DNA of 64,000 bases from the NCBI GenBank assembly GCA_029945725.1, contig JAQSDB010000011.1, forward strand, positions 248,001 to 312,000. The letters are read 5' to 3'. Both the position numbers and the translations under genes were made by a program. Under the pieces are notes generated by a model. That model was not told the DNA's origin. It did not search any database and saw nothing but the letters and a program-made list of their open reading frames with translations. The DNA comes from a bacterium (GTDB taxonomy: Bacteria; Pseudomonadota; Gammaproteobacteria; Pseudomonadales; Moraxellaceae). This document shows, piece by piece, positions 17,816 through 28,256 of this stretch (within the stretch, counting starts at the first letter, position 1; each line of letters starts with the position of its first letter).

Positions 17816-18655
17816 TCAGGGCAGCTCCTCGACCAGGATTTCCAGGGGTGTGCTGCTGCTCCGGCTTTCCTGTTGCCTGGCGGGAAGGCCGAAACTGCTG
17901 GTGTTGACGGATGACGAGCGGCTCTGGTCAATGTTTGAAAGCGCGGTCCAGCGACCGAGCGGAATCTGCAAACGGGTCTGCGTGGTGTCGCGGTTGATGA
18001 CGCCGCGCTGATTCGCCAGCGACGCCTGCCGGAAATCAATGTCCAGCATGACGTTTCCATCCGGCATGAGCCGGGGTGTGACCTGCATGCCACTTTCTAC
18101 AGGCACATAGCCATTGCCCGTCACCGTGCCGTTGCGGGTGCTGCTGACCGTGAGCACGGGAATGTCGCTGCCGGTGGCAATAAATACCGTCGCGCCTTCG
18201 AGCGCAGAAATACTGTAGCGACCGGAGCCTTGTGACTGTTCATTTTCTTCATCGGCACGGACGCTGATACCGGCACTGACATCGCCATTGCGGATGTGTA
18301 CCCGGCCATTCGCGCCGATGGTTTTCCGGCTGCTGGAGTCCTGTTGCTGGCGACGCACGCTGATGCGCAGGTTTTTCAGCGGACGGTCGAGTTTTTTCAG
18401 GGTGTCGCGGATGGTGGCGAGCTTTGCCGGCGTGGCGCGAATAATGAGCTGGTCCTGATAGGCGCTGACACTGCCTTCCGGCTCGGCAAAAGGTGCCAGC
18501 ACCGGCGCAAGCTCTGCGGCGCGGGTGCTGTAGATGATCTCGGTTTGTGCCTCGTCGGCTTTTGCGCAGGGGGAGGCCAGCAAACCCAGCCACAAGGGCA
18601 TGCACACCAGTATGTGCAAAAGCGGTGTCAGGGCTCTGCCTGTTGGCACCTTCAT
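17816..18655 (-). CDS. Orphan secretin-like protein (N-domain plus short secretin core)
   Basis: A 279-aa exported protein. The signal sequence is at residues 1-33 (LLHILVCMPLWLGLLASPCAKA). Residues 36-95 (EIIYSTRAAELAPVLAPF, LIIRATPAKLATIRDTLKKLDRPLKNLRISV) form a NolW/secretin N-type ring domain. SGMQVTPRLMPDGNVMLDIDFR resembles part of the secretin beta domain. At 279 aa it is far shorter than a complete type II or III secretin and has no neighbouring secretion genes. It may be a stand-alone periplasmic ring protein or a degenerate relic. The Ser-rich tail (QSRSSSVNTSS, ESRSSSTP) is unusual. Confidence 0.65.
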   Translation of the reverse strand: MKVPTGRALTPLLHILVCMPLWLGLLASPCAKADEAQTEIIYSTRAAELAPVLAPFAEPEGSVSAYQDQLIIRATPAKLATIRDTLKKLDRPLKNLRISVRRQQQDSSSRKTIGANGRVHIRNGDVSAGISVRADEENEQSQGSGRYSISALEGATVFIATGSDIPVLTVSSTRNGTVTGNGYVPVESGMQVTPRLMPDGNVMLDIDFRQASLANQRGVINRDTTQTRLQIPLGRWTALSNIDQSRSSSVNTSSFGLPARQQESRSSSTPLEILVEELP

Positions 18656-18682
18656 GTGTCAGCCCCTGGTGTTTGCCTGTGC

Positions 18683-19210
18683 CTAGATATGCAGGTTCCG
18701 GAAATCCGGAATGTCTGTGGCGCGCTCCCATAACTCCGTAAAACGGTCGCTGGCCCGGCGTGCATAGGGAATGGATTTGGCAGAAAGCGAGCCTTTCAGG
18801 CCTTCGCTGCTGTCCCTGCGCAGCATGCCGATGCCATCGGCAACCATCCATGATTCTTCCGGGTCGTAGTCGTCTTCGTGCAGCTGGCGGATGCGCAGAT
18901 GGCTGGTCAGGCGCTTGCCGAGAGCGACCACATGATGCCCCCAGAGCAGGGCTATCTTGGGGTCGCCGACGAGAATGCGGGCATCGCTGTAGCGGCTGCG
19001 GCGGGCAAACGAGGAGAGCGCATCCGCAAACGCCGCTTCATTGTAGCGCTCAGGCTCGAAGTTCGGCGTGAGTATGAAAAGTTCGCGCCGTGCCTGCGCC
19101 ATCAGCGTCAGCTGCGCGGCGCTGAAAGCCGCCTTGCCATCAAGCTTGAGCAGGGTTTCGGATTCACCGAGCCGGAATCCTGCCAGCACTGTTTCAAAAG
19201 GGGTCGTCAT
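18683..19210 (-). CDS. Conserved hypothetical protein next to the ribosomal oxygenase gene
   Basis: A 175-aa soluble protein. The text LMAQARRELFILTPNFEPERYNEAAFADAL followed by DARILVGDPKIALLWGHHVVALGKRL is reminiscent of the phospholipase-D-like fold, but no HKD motif is seen, so catalysis of that type is unlikely. Its start overlaps the stop of the oxygenase gene by four bases (19207-19210), giving translational coupling and suggesting a shared role. Function not known. Confidence 0.6.
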   Translation of the reverse strand: MTTPFETVLAGFRLGESETLLKLDGKAAFSAAQLTLMAQARRELFILTPNFEPERYNEAAFADALSSFARRSRYSDARILVGDPKIALLWGHHVVALGKRLTSHLRIRQLHEDDYDPEESWMVADGIGMLRRDSSEGLKGSLSAKSIPYARRASDRFTELWERATDIPDFRNLHI

Positions 19211-20406
19211 TCATCCTGATCCAGAAACCAGTAACCGAGGGCCAGTTGTTCTGCCAGCCAGCTTAGTGCCTGCGCATTATCCTGCCATGGCAGCAGGGCT
19301 TCGTGCGCGAGACGGCGATGATCGGCCAGCAGGCCGACAAGGCTGGCCAGTGCGGGGGGGAAGGCCACTTCCTGGCCGTTCACGTAAAGCAGGTCAGGCT
19401 GACCGTTGTTCACGGTGTATACAAAACGCGAGGCGGGGTCACGACGCAGTACGGCGCCTTGTTCAAGGGCGGGCATGATATCGCCGGCCTCCTGTACATC
19501 GCCTTCCGGTTCGTAGTCTTCGTATTTGGCTTCAGACAAAAAGGCGGCGATGGCCTGCTTCAGTATTTCCGGATCGTCCAGCAGGCTGAAAAGCTTCTGG
19601 CGCAAGGCCTGCAGAACGGTATCGTCGAGCGCACCGGCGGCGCTGGCCGGTTTCAGGTCGGGATCGGCATAGAGCTGCTTGCTGCCGGCATGTTCCAGTG
19701 CCACATCGACCACGCGCTCCAGCAAATGCGCCAGGGGTGGTGCGCGAAAGCCGATCGAATAGGTGGTGCAGTCATTCTGCGCCACGCCGTAATGCGCCAG
19801 GCAGGGCGGCACATACAGCAGGTCGCCGGGATTCACGATCTCGTCAAAGCCGGCGTCAAAGCCGTCAATGATGCGCAGCCTGGTGCCTTGAATGCGTGGC
19901 GTGTGTTCGTCGCAGTGCTGGCCGAGCTGCCAGCGACGATTGCCGATACCCTGGATCAGGAAGACATCGTACTGGTCAAAGTGCGGGCCGACCGAACCGC
20001 CTTCGGGCGCAAAGGAGATCATGATGTCGTCGATGCGCCAGTTGGGAATGAAGGCGAAGTGGTCAAGGTAATCCGCCAGCGCTGGCAGATAGTGGTCCAC
20101 CGCCTGCACCAGCAGCGTCCAGTGGGACTTCGGCAGCTGCTTGAAGGTTTTTGCCGTGAACGGACCCTGGCGAACTTCCCAGGGCGTTTTGCCTTTCTCC
20201 AGAATCAGGCGTGATTCCACGCTTTCTTCTGCGGCCAGCTCCATCAGGTCTTCCGGCGACAGGCGATAGGCCAGCTCGGGAAACGCGTTGCGCACCAGCA
20301 GCGGTTTTTTTTGCCAGTAGTCACGCAGGAATTCGGCGGCGGTGAGTCCGCCGAGGTGGGCGAGGGGCTGGTCTGCTTTCATGGTCGGCATCTCTGGATC
20401 ATTCAC
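19207..20406 (-). CDS. roxA: Ribosomal protein uL16 arginine hydroxylase (RoxA/YcfD-type JmjC oxygenase)
   Basis: A 399-aa 2-oxoglutarate/Fe(II) oxygenase of the ROX family. The iron ligands are seen in GPHFDQYDVFLIQ (H-x-D) and the distal His in LAHYGVAQND. The N terminus LAHLGGLTAAEFLRDYWQKKPLLV is typical, and the C-terminal winged-helix part follows the cupin. E. coli YcfD hydroxylates an Arg of ribosomal protein uL16; the same role is expected. It lies downstream of purB with a terminator between. The start could also be one of two internal ATGs at 20391 or 20382. Confidence 0.85.
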   Translation of the reverse strand: MNDPEMPTMKADQPLAHLGGLTAAEFLRDYWQKKPLLVRNAFPELAYRLSPEDLMELAAEESVESRLILEKGKTPWEVRQGPFTAKTFKQLPKSHWTLLVQAVDHYLPALADYLDHFAFIPNWRIDDIMISFAPEGGSVGPHFDQYDVFLIQGIGNRRWQLGQHCDEHTPRIQGTRLRIIDGFDAGFDEIVNPGDLLYVPPCLAHYGVAQNDCTTYSIGFRAPPLAHLLERVVDVALEHAGSKQLYADPDLKPASAAGALDDTVLQALRQKLFSLLDDPEILKQAIAAFLSEAKYEDYEPEGDVQEAGDIMPALEQGAVLRRDPASRFVYTVNNGQPDLLYVNGQEVAFPPALASLVGLLADHRRLAHEALLPWQDNAQALSWLAEQLALGYWFLDQDE

Positions 20407-20410
20407 CAGG

Positions 20411-20459
20411 AAAAAACGGCGGCTGTTCAGGTTCTGGTAAACCTCTGGACCGCCGTTTT
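20411..20459 (-). terminator. Intrinsic terminator after purB
   Basis: On the minus strand AAAACGGCGG pairs with CCGCCGTTTTTT across a long loop. It separates purB from the oxygenase gene, whose start codon follows almost at once, so some read-through is likely. Confidence 0.75.
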
Positions 20460-20499
20460 CATTTAACCGTTGTTCCCGCCTGCGCGAAAATGACGGGGG

Positions 20500-21882
<1,383 letters not shown>

Positions 21883-22024
21883 TCAGTTCAATGGGGGCCG
21901 CAGGTCGGGCCGGGGATAACAGGGATTGTCGACAAAACAAGGGCTGCGAGTTTACAGGTAAACCGGGGTAATTATCAGCCGGAAAACAGCTGATAAATCA
22001 CTTTAAGAGCGCATTAGGTATTAA

Positions 22025-22741
22025 TCATAACTTGTTGTTTTGTAATTGCTCTTCCGCAATTTTACGGATTTCGTCAAGCACTCTGCCGCGCGTAAAAACC
22101 AGCTGCCACCGGCGCCCGCCCAGCCGGTGCCAGAGCTCTGCCGCGCTGACACCTGCCAGCAGTACGGCGCGAATCTGTTCCGGCCGACCGCTGCCTTGCA
22201 GCTGTTTCTGGTCACCCTTGACCTGGATACGGAACTTCAGGGTGCCGAGGGTGTCGACATAGGCACCGCCCAGATTACGCAGCATGGCTGGGTCGCGAAG
22301 GCCGTCGAAGTGCAGGCGCTGGACCTTGCCCATGTCGATCCGCCGGCGCAGCAGTTGCCGGCACAGCGCGGGAGCCTGCGCCAGCTTGCGCTCGACATGC
22401 ATGAGTGCGAGGGCATAGCGCACGATGTCGGTCTGGCGCGGATGGGGATTCTGCTGGCGCAGGGGCCGGGTGAAAGCCTGTTCCAGCGCCAGCAAGCCGG
22501 TGCGCAGGCCGCGGGCGTCATTGCCGAAGAGGGCCGCGGCATCGCCGCCCATGGCCATGATGCTTTCCAGTGAGGCATCCAGCGCATCCGGATCACACTG
22601 GCCGCGCCAGGCCAGGCTGTCGACAAGGCTGGCGGCCTGGAAAATACCGGCCAGCGCCAAGGTTTTGGCGCGCGCCTTGCCGGGCGGCCTTGCGTTGCCC
22701 GCCGCCGGGGTTGCCTGTGCTGCCGGAGCATCGGGTGACAT
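22025..22741 (-). CDS. hflD: HflD family lysogenization regulator homologue
   Basis: A 238-aa, mostly helical protein starting MSPDAPAAQ at 22741. Its start overlaps the mnmA stop by one base (TGATG), so translation is coupled. AGIFQAASLVDSLAWRGQCD, HVERKLAQAPALCRQLLRRRID and AELWHRLGGRRWQLVFTRGRVL match the HflD family. E. coli HflD is a peripheral membrane protein that affects lambda lysogeny through CII; the function in cells without lambda is unclear. An N-terminal extension of about 25 Ala/Pro-rich residues is unusual. Confidence 0.9.
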   Translation of the reverse strand: MSPDAPAAQATPAAGNARPPGKARAKTLALAGIFQAASLVDSLAWRGQCDPDALDASLESIMAMGGDAAALFGNDARGLRTGLLALEQAFTRPLRQQNPHPRQTDIVRYALALMHVERKLAQAPALCRQLLRRRIDMGKVQRLHFDGLRDPAMLRNLGGAYVDTLGTLKFRIQVKGDQKQLQGSGRPEQIRAVLLAGVSAAELWHRLGGRRWQLVFTRGRVLDEIRKIAEEQLQNNKL

Positions 22742-23838
22742 CAATTCCAGGCCGCCTCGATCACGCCGCCACCGAGACAAACCTCGCCCAGATAAAACAC
22801 CACGGACTGGCCCGGAGTCACCGCGCGCTGTGACTCATCAAAATGCACGACATAGCCCTCGTCATCCTTCGTGACGGTGCAGGCCTGGTCGGGCTGGCGG
22901 TAACGGGTTTTGGCATGGCAGCGCAGGGGCATGGCAGGTTCGCCCGTAACCCAGTCCGCCTCGCGGGTACGCAGAAAGCGCGTCATCATCAGCGGATGTT
23001 CATGGCCCTGGCCGATCACCAGCACATTGCGTTCAACATCCTTGTGCACCACATACCAGGGCGCTTCGGCGGCATTTTTCTGGCCGCCGATGCCGATGCC
23101 TTCGCGCTGGCCGAGGGTGTAGTACATCAGGCCCTGATGCTGGCCGATGACGCGGCCATCGTCGGTTTCAATGTTTCCGGGTTGGGCCGGCAGGTACTGC
23201 TTCAGAAAATCACTGAAGCGGCGTTCGCCGATAAAGCAGATGCCGGTGGAATCCTTTTTGGCGTGATTCTCGAAACCCTGTGCCGTGGCGATGCGGCGCA
23301 CTTCGGGCTTCTCGAGATCACCCACCGGAAACAGGGTTCTGGCAATCTGGCGGCCGTTGACGGCATGCAGGAAGTAGCTCTGATCCTTGTTGGGATCGAG
23401 ACCCTTGAGCAGCTGCGCGCACTCAGGATCACCGCTTTTGCGCACATAGTGACCAGTGGCAATGAAGTCGGCACCGAGCACGATGGCGTAATCCAGAAAG
23501 GCCTTGAACTTGATTTCCTTGTTGCAGAGGATGTCCGGATTGGGCGTGCGCCCGGCCTTGTATTCCTCGAGAAAGTGCTCGAAGACGCGATCCCAGTATT
23601 CGGCCGCAAAATTGGCGGTATGCAGCCGGATGCCGAGGCGGTCGCACACGGCTTGCGCATCCACCAGATCCTCACGGGCGGTGCAGTATTCGGTGCCGTC
23701 GTCCTCTTCCCAGTTCTTCATGAACAGGCCTTCGACCTGGTAACCCTGTTGCAGCAGCAGGCAGGCGGAGACCGAGGAATCCACACCTCCGGACATGCCG
23801 ACAATGACGCGGGTTTGGGCAGGGCTTTTCATACGCAC
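22741..23838 (-). CDS. mnmA: tRNA-specific 2-thiouridylase
   Basis: A 365-aa enzyme that puts sulfur on U34 of tRNAs for Glu, Gln and Lys. The ATP pyrophosphatase loop is GMSGGVDSS near the N terminus. The two catalytic cysteines are seen in [12 protein letters not shown] and [11 protein letters not shown], and TGHYVRK and SYFLHAV are family motifs. The C-terminal beta barrel is complete. The start is ATG 23838 or 23832. It is the first gene of mnmA-hflD, and nudJ lies upstream on the same strand. Confidence 0.97.
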   Translation of the reverse strand: MRMKSPAQTRVIVGMSGGVDSSVSACLLLQQGYQVEGLFMKNWEEDDGTEYCTAREDLVDAQAVCDRLGIRLHTANFAAEYWDRVFEHFLEEYKAGRTPNPDILCNKEIKFKAFLDYAIVLGADFIATGHYVRKSGDPECAQLLKGLDPNKDQSYFLHAVNGRQIARTLFPVGDLEKPEVRRIATAQGFENHAKKDSTGICFIGERRFSDFLKQYLPAQPGNIETDDGRVIGQHQGLMYYTLGQREGIGIGGQKNAAEAPWYVVHKDVERNVLVIGQGHEHPLMMTRFLRTREADWVTGEPAMPLRCHAKTRYRQPDQACTVTKDDEGYVVHFDESQRAVTPGQSVVFYLGEVCLGGGVIEAAWN

Positions 23839-23868
23839 AACTCGGGATGTTTTCAGCGCTACAAGGGG

Positions 23869-24333
23869 TTAGAGGTGATGCTCGTGTACCAGCGCCAGCG
23901 GATAGCGCTGGCCGGCAATGGCATCGTCGACGCACTTCAATACCAGCGGGCTGCGCAGGCGATCACTGTCGGCGAGTTCATCGCGCGTCATCCACACTGC
24001 CTGCAGGATGCCGTCATCCAGTGCGCGTTCCGGGTAGTGCGTGACGGCCTCGGCGAGGAAGCAGGCGCGGTAATAGGTGATGTCGCGATTGAAGGGCGGC
24101 GTGTAGACATAGAGCCCGAGGAATCCGCTGAGCGCTACGTCCCAGCCGGTTTCCTCCAGCGCCTCGCGCACGGCCGCCTGTTCCAGGGTTTCGCCTTTTT
24201 CGACATGGCCGGCGGGCTGGTTGTAGACTAGGCGCCCGAGCTCGGCGCGCTCCTCAACGAGCAGAAAACGACGGTCGTTGTCGACGGTCTTTTCAACCAC
24301 TACGGCCACGGTCATGTGGGGTTCCCAGCTCAT
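23869..24333 (-). CDS. nudJ: NudJ-type Nudix phosphatase
   Basis: A 154-aa Nudix hydrolase. The box is AGHVEKGETLEQAAVREALEETGW with all the consensus Glu residues, split here as GHVEKGETLEQAAVREALEE then TGW. MTVAVVVE at the start and LVYNQPAGH before the box match NudJ (YmfB) of E. coli, which hydrolyses nucleoside di- and triphosphates and thiamine diphosphate precursors. I start at ATG 24333; the frame upstream is not protein-like. It sits beside mnmA as in E. coli, divergent from moaC. Confidence 0.88.
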   Translation of the reverse strand: MSWEPHMTVAVVVEKTVDNDRRFLLVEERAELGRLVYNQPAGHVEKGETLEQAAVREALEETGWDVALSGFLGLYVYTPPFNRDITYYRACFLAEAVTHYPERALDDGILQAVWMTRDELADSDRLRSPLVLKCVDDAIAGQRYPLALVHEHHL

Positions 24334-24389
24334 TCTTTCAATCTCGCCAGTATCCGGAAAGCCGGCAATGCTAGCGCAGCAGGCGCGTG

Positions 24390-24884
24390 ATGAGTACCGA
24401 AAAACCCGTTTTGAGCCATCTCGACGAGCACGGCGCGGCACGCATGGTCGATGTCGGCGACAAGGTCGTCACCGCGAGAGCGGCCACTGCTGAAGCACGG
24501 GTGCGCATGCGTCCGGAAACCCTGGCGCTGATTGTTGACGGCAGCATGCCCAAGGGCGACGTGTTTGCCGTGGCGCGTATTGCCGGCATCCAGGCCGCCA
24601 AGAAAACCGCCGACCTGATCCCGCTTTGTCATCCCCTGATGCTGTCGTCGGTAAAAGTGGAGCTGGAGGCGGAGGCACCGGATGTCGTGCGCATTACTGC
24701 TACGTGCAGGCTGGCGGGTCAGACCGGGGTGGAAATGGAGGCATTGACCGCCGCCAGTGTGGCCGCGCTCACGCTCTATGACATGTGCAAGGCCGTCGAC
24801 AAGGGCATGGTGATCGAGAGCGTGCGCCTGCTGGAAAAAACCGGGGGCAAGTCCGGCAGTTTTTATGGAGGCAAGACCCTGTGA
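24390..24884 (+). CDS. moaC: Cyclic pyranopterin monophosphate synthase
   Basis: A 164-aa enzyme that, with MoaA, forms cyclic pyranopterin monophosphate in molybdenum cofactor synthesis. The signature [17 protein letters not shown] and [10 protein letters not shown] hold the active-site Cys-His, Asp and Lys residues; [12 protein letters not shown] is also family-typical. It starts [23 protein letters not shown]. It overlaps moaD by four bases (GTGA at 24881), making a tight moaCDE operon. No moaA or moaB is in the window. Confidence 0.96.
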   Translation: MSTEKPVLSHLDEHGAARMVDVGDKVVTARAATAEARVRMRPETLALIVDGSMPKGDVFAVARIAGIQAAKKTADLIPLCHPLMLSSVKVELEAEAPDVVRITATCRLAGQTGVEMEALTAASVAALTLYDMCKAVDKGMVIESVRLLEKTGGKSGSFYGGKTL

Positions 24885-25138
24885 TTACCGTGCTTTATTT
24901 TGCCCGCTTTCGTGAAAAGCTGGGCGTGGCCAGTGAGGAGCTCAGCCTGCCGGCCGACAGGGACTCCACCGTGCAAACGGTACTGGATATTCTGGCGGCA
25001 CGCGGCGGTCTCTGGCAGGAGTTTTTTGCCGGCGGGCAGGGTGTGATGGCGGCCATCAATCAGGAGATGGCCAGCCGCGACAGTCTGGTGCTGGACGATG
25101 ACGAAGTCGCCATCTTTCCCCCCGTGACCGGAGGCTGA
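24881..25138 (+). CDS. moaD: Molybdopterin synthase small subunit
   Basis: An 85-aa ubiquitin-like protein starting at GTG 24881 and ending FPPVTGG. The C-terminal Gly-Gly is thiocarboxylated by MoeB and donates sulfur to cyclic pyranopterin. [12 protein letters not shown] is the typical first strand and helix. It overlaps moaC by four bases and moaE starts directly after its stop codon. Confidence 0.93.
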   Translation: MITVLYFARFREKLGVASEELSLPADRDSTVQTVLDILAARGGLWQEFFAGGQGVMAAINQEMASRDSLVLDDDEVAIFPPVTGG

Positions 25139-25609
25139 GTGAAAACCGTTATCCGCATCCAGCCTGAAAGTTTTGATGTGGGCATCGAGGTGGCGGCACT
25201 GGAGGGTGATGATGCGGGAGCGGTAGTGACGTTTACCGGTTTTGTGCGGCACCAGTCCGCTGCCGGCGAGGTCTCGGCCATCGAGCTTGAACACTACGCC
25301 GGCATGACGGAAAAAAGCCTGCAACTGATCTGTGCCGAAGCGGCAAGCCGCTGGCCCTTGCTGGCGGCCACCGTTATTCACCGCATTGGTTACCTGTCTG
25401 CCGGCGCCCCCATTGTGCTGGTGGGCGTGTCATCGGTGCATCGCGAGGCAGCCTTTCAGGGCGCCAGCTTCCTGATGGACTGGCTCAAGACCCGCGCCCC
25501 TTTCTGGAAGAAGGAGTGGGTGAACGGGGAGGCGATGTGGGTGGCGTCGAAGGCGAGCGACGCAGCGGCCGCGGATCGCTGGCAGCCGACCGCCCCCCCG
25601 GTGGCCTGA
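25139..25609 (+). CDS. moaE: Molybdopterin synthase catalytic subunit
   Basis: A 156-aa MoaE starting at GTG 25139, directly after the moaD stop. [41 protein letters not shown] and [11 protein letters not shown] are family motifs; the catalytic Lys is in RAPFWKKE. The last residues [10 protein letters not shown] match the normal MoaE end. About 125 bases at the 3' end are also read, on the other strand, by the end of rluE. Confidence 0.95.
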   Translation: MKTVIRIQPESFDVGIEVAALEGDDAGAVVTFTGFVRHQSAAGEVSAIELEHYAGMTEKSLQLICAEAASRWPLLAATVIHRIGYLSAGAPIVLVGVSSVHREAAFQGASFLMDWLKTRAPFWKKEWVNGEAMWVASKASDAAAADRWQPTAPPVA

Positions 25610-26225
25610 AACGCTTTTTTTCGGGCGCTTTATCCGGCGTTTTTTTCAGCAAGGCAACTTCCGAGAAGCCGGGAATATCGCCGGACTTCACCTCGACCTC
25701 TTTCCACTCACCGGGCGCCAGCCCGTCGACCCGCCATGGTCCGATGGCAACGCGCACCAGCCTTAACGTGGGGAAGCCGACGGCAGCGGTCATGCGCCGC
25801 ACCTGGCGATTGCGGCCTTCGCGAATGGTGAGGGCAATCCAGCTGACGGGAATACTGGCGCGGTAACGTATGGGCGGGTTGCGCTCCCACAGCACCGGAT
25901 CAATCAGCTTTTCCGCCTCGGCGGGCAGGGTATGGCCGTCATTCAGCTCGACCCCGCGTCGCAGCTTTTCCAGAGCTTCTTCACTGATATCGCCCTCCAC
26001 CTGGGCCCAGTAGGTCTTGGGCAGTTTCCAGCGTGGATCGGCAATGCGGCTTTGCAGCTGGCCATCATCCGTCAGCAGCAGCAGCCCCTCGGAGTCATGG
26101 TCCAAGCGGCCGGCCGGATAGACGCTGGGCCTGCGGATGAAGTCGGCGAGGGTCGGGCGGCCGTCCTTGTCGAGGAACTGGCAGAGCACCTGAAAAGGCT
26201 TGTTGAAGAGAATGAGGCGGGACAT
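25485..26225 (-). CDS. rluE: 23S rRNA pseudouridine synthase, RluE type, with a low-complexity tail
   Basis: A 246-aa pseudouridine synthase starting [17 protein letters not shown]. The catalytic Asp is in [18 protein letters not shown], and [23 protein letters not shown] is the second family motif. E. coli RluE makes pseudouridine 2457 of 23S rRNA, and lies next to icd there as here. The core ends around FSEVALLKK. The last 45 or so residues are Arg/Pro/Ser-rich ([17 protein letters not shown]) and are coded antisense to the true end of moaE, so they may be a by-product of a lost stop codon. Confidence 0.9.
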   Translation of the reverse strand: MSRLILFNKPFQVLCQFLDKDGRPTLADFIRRPSVYPAGRLDHDSEGLLLLTDDGQLQSRIADPRWKLPKTYWAQVEGDISEEALEKLRRGVELNDGHTLPAEAEKLIDPVLWERNPPIRYRASIPVSWIALTIREGRNRQVRRMTAAVGFPTLRLVRVAIGPWRVDGLAPGEWKEVEVKSGDIPGFSEVALLKKTPDKAPEKKRFRPPGGRSAASDPRPLRRSPSTPPTSPPRSPTPSSRKGRGS

Positions 26226-26379
26226 GGCGAGCGCAAACTGTGCGGGGATAAACGCGAAGCTTGCCTGAAAATTGTGCAAGCTGCTGCCCGATCAATAATT
26301 TTCACGACCCTGTCCGATAATTTTTACGGTTTTACGGCTTATGGGGAGGCAAGGGTTGGGGCTATACTCGAGCCCGGAA

Positions 26380-26593
26380 GAGCCTATCCCCATGGGTCGT
26401 CAGTGTTGATGGCAAAGAGCATGGGAAGTCGAGCAAAGACGCCGACACCGAGCTGAATCCGCCTTGTTTGGCGGCGGCAGCAGCGTTGCGTCACATGCGG
26501 CTCATACTCTCCGGTTTCCCGGTGCCACTGTGATGCTTCCCTGTCTCCCCGAGATTTAGCTGTCGGGCGTGGACGGTCTTTGGGGATAGGCTC
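26380..26593 (+). ncRNA. Putative structured leader RNA of icd, closed by a 13-bp stem
   Basis: GAGCCTATCCCCA (26380-26392) and TGGGGATAGGCTC (26581-26593) are perfect inverted copies 188 bases apart. A TATACT box at 26363-26368 puts transcription start at about 26375, so the stem would close the very 5' end of the transcript. Inside, CCGCC-N6-GGCGG near 26458 and GGGAAG/CTTCCC can pair. About 40 bases follow to the icd start. The size and closing stem suggest a regulatory leader or a separate small RNA. RNA motifs upstream of icd have been reported from comparative genomics (from memory, an icd-II motif); membership is not confirmed here. The rest of 26226-26379 shows only AT-rich promoter-like sequence. 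Confidence 0.55.
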
Positions 26594-26632
26594 CAGCCTC
26601 AAGTCACAAACTGCACCGGGAGTACCTGCATA

Positions 26633-27892
26633 ATGGGTTACCAGAAGATCACGGTCCCGGCGGATGGTGACAAAATCACCGTTAACGCCGACCTGTCACT
26701 GAACGTCCCCAATTACCCCATCATTCCGTATATTCAGGGTGATGGCATCGGCGCTGATATCTCGCCTGTCATGCTCAAGGTCGTCGACGCAGCTGTCGCC
26801 AGGGCCTATGGCAGCAAACGCGCCATTTCGTGGATGGAAATTTACTGCGGCGAAAAAGCCACCAAGGTTTACGGACCTGACGTCTGGCTGCCACCTGAGA
26901 CCTTTGAGGCGCTGCGCGAGTTCGTGGTCAGCATCAAGGGGCCGCTGACCACGCCGGTTGGTGGCGGCATCCGCTCCCTGAACGTGGCTCTGCGCCAGGA
27001 GCTGGATCTGTATGTCTGCCAGCGCCCCGTGCGCTGGTTCAAGGGTGTGCCCAGTCCCGTACACCATCCCGAGCTCACCGACATGGTGATCTTCCGCGAG
27101 AACTCTGAAGACATTTACGCCGGCATCGAGTGGAAAGCCGGCAGTGAAGATGCCATCAAGATCATCAAGTTCCTGCGCGAAGAAATGGGTGTTACCAAGA
27201 TCCGCTTTACCGACAACTGCGGCATCGGCATCAAGCCGGTGTCGAAAGAAGGCACCCAGCGTCTGGTGCGCAAGGCCATCCAGTTCGCCATCGACAATGA
27301 CAAGCCCTCGGTCACGCTTGTGCACAAGGGCAACATCATGAAGTACACCGAAGGTGCCTTCAAAGAGTGGGGTTACGAACTGGCGGCGGAGCGTTTTGGT
27401 GCCGAGCTGATTGACGACGGCCCCTGGATGACGCTCAAGAACCCGAAAACGGGTCGCGACATCATCATCAAGGACGTGATTGCCGATGCGTTCCTGCAGC
27501 AGATCCTGATGCGCCCGGCCGAGTACTCGGTGGTGGCCACGCTGAACCTGAACGGCGACTACATCTCGGATGCCCTGGCGGCTGAAGTGGGCGGCATCGG
27601 TATTGCCCCTGGCGCCAATATTGGCGGTTCGGTGGCCATGTTCGAAGCCACTCACGGTACGGCACCCAAGTACGCGGGCCAGGACAAGGTCAATCCGGGC
27701 TCACTGATTCTCTCTGCCGAAATGATGTTGCGTCACATGGGCTGGGAAGAAGCGGCGGATCTCATCATCAAGGGCGTGGAAGGGGCGATTAACGCCAAGA
27801 CCGTGACCTATGACTTTGAGCGCCTGATGCCGGACGCCACGCTGCTGCGTTGTTCCGAGTTTGGCGATGCCATCATCAAGCACATGAACTGA
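26633..27892 (+). CDS. icd: NADP-dependent isocitrate dehydrogenase
   Basis: A 419-aa prokaryotic type NADP-IDH of the TCA cycle, making 2-oxoglutarate from isocitrate. [21 protein letters not shown] holds the substrate-binding Ser and Arg residues; that Ser is the one phosphorylated by AceK in E. coli. Others are [38 protein letters not shown] (metal Asp) and [20 protein letters not shown]. Length and order are those of E. coli Icd (416 aa). The gene has a GGGAG site 10 bases upstream and follows a long leader. A hairpin terminator comes after it. Confidence 0.97.
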   Translation: MGYQKITVPADGDKITVNADLSLNVPNYPIIPYIQGDGIGADISPVMLKVVDAAVARAYGSKRAISWMEIYCGEKATKVYGPDVWLPPETFEALREFVVSIKGPLTTPVGGGIRSLNVALRQELDLYVCQRPVRWFKGVPSPVHHPELTDMVIFRENSEDIYAGIEWKAGSEDAIKIIKFLREEMGVTKIRFTDNCGIGIKPVSKEGTQRLVRKAIQFAIDNDKPSVTLVHKGNIMKYTEGAFKEWGYELAAERFGAELIDDGPWMTLKNPKTGRDIIIKDVIADAFLQQILMRPAEYSVVATLNLNGDYISDALAAEVGGIGIAPGANIGGSVAMFEATHGTAPKYAGQDKVNPGSLILSAEMMLRHMGWEEAADLIIKGVEGAINAKTVTYDFERLMPDATLLRCSEFGDAIIKHMN

Positions 27893-27919
27893 AACGGCTG
27901 AACCCGCTCATGGTTTGAC

Positions 27920-27947
27920 GAAAAAGCCCGCAAATGCGGGCTTTTTC
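27920..27947. terminator. Bidirectional intrinsic terminator
   Basis: GAAAAAGCCCGC, AAAT loop, GCGGGCTTTTTC. It separates the convergent icd and cspD genes. The stem is the same as at 7651 and 10000. Confidence 0.92.
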
Positions 27948-27977
27948 ATGTCTGCTTTCGGCTCAGGCCTTGAAATA

Positions 27978-28256
27978 TCAGTTGCTGGCCTGCAGTACTG
28001 CTGAAATGGATGGAGTCTCCTCGGCATAGACTGCGGACCTGTTGCTGTCCTGATTGAGCCCGACCAGATTGACGGCATGAAAGCCGTTACCGGATGCCAG
28101 GATGTCAAACTGCACAAACTGGCCGGCTTTCAGGCTTTTATAGCCTTCGGTCTGGATGTAGGAATAGTGAACAAAGAGGTCATCACCGCCGGTATCCGGA
28201 CGAATGAAGCCGTATCCCTTGGCATTGTTGAACCACTTGACGCTTCCGGTGGCCAT
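27978..28256 (-). CDS. cspD: Cold-shock domain protein, CspD-like
   Basis: A 92-aa protein with one cold-shock domain. GSVKWFNNAKGYGFIRPD carries RNP1 and DDLFVHYSYI carries RNP2, the nucleic-acid-binding aromatics. It has about 20 extra residues after the domain (LNQDSNRSAVYAEETPSISAV), as CspD proteins do. In E. coli CspD inhibits replication in stationary phase and is degraded by Lon. I start at ATG 28256 (MATGSVKW). It is divergent from clpS, a pairing kept in E. coli and Pseudomonas. Confidence 0.92.
   Translation of the reverse strand: MATGSVKWFNNAKGYGFIRPDTGGDDLFVHYSYIQTEGYKSLKAGQFVQFDILASGNGFHAVNLVGLNQDSNRSAVYAEETPSISAVLQASN

Noticed and set aside
22843-24231. 462-codon frame antisense to mnmA and nudJ
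   Set aside because: Spans two certain genes on the other strand and has no ribosome site or motif.
26384-26602. 72-codon minus-strand frame inside the icd leader
   Set aside because: The bases are better explained by the RNA structure closed by the 13-bp inverted repeat; no ribosome site.
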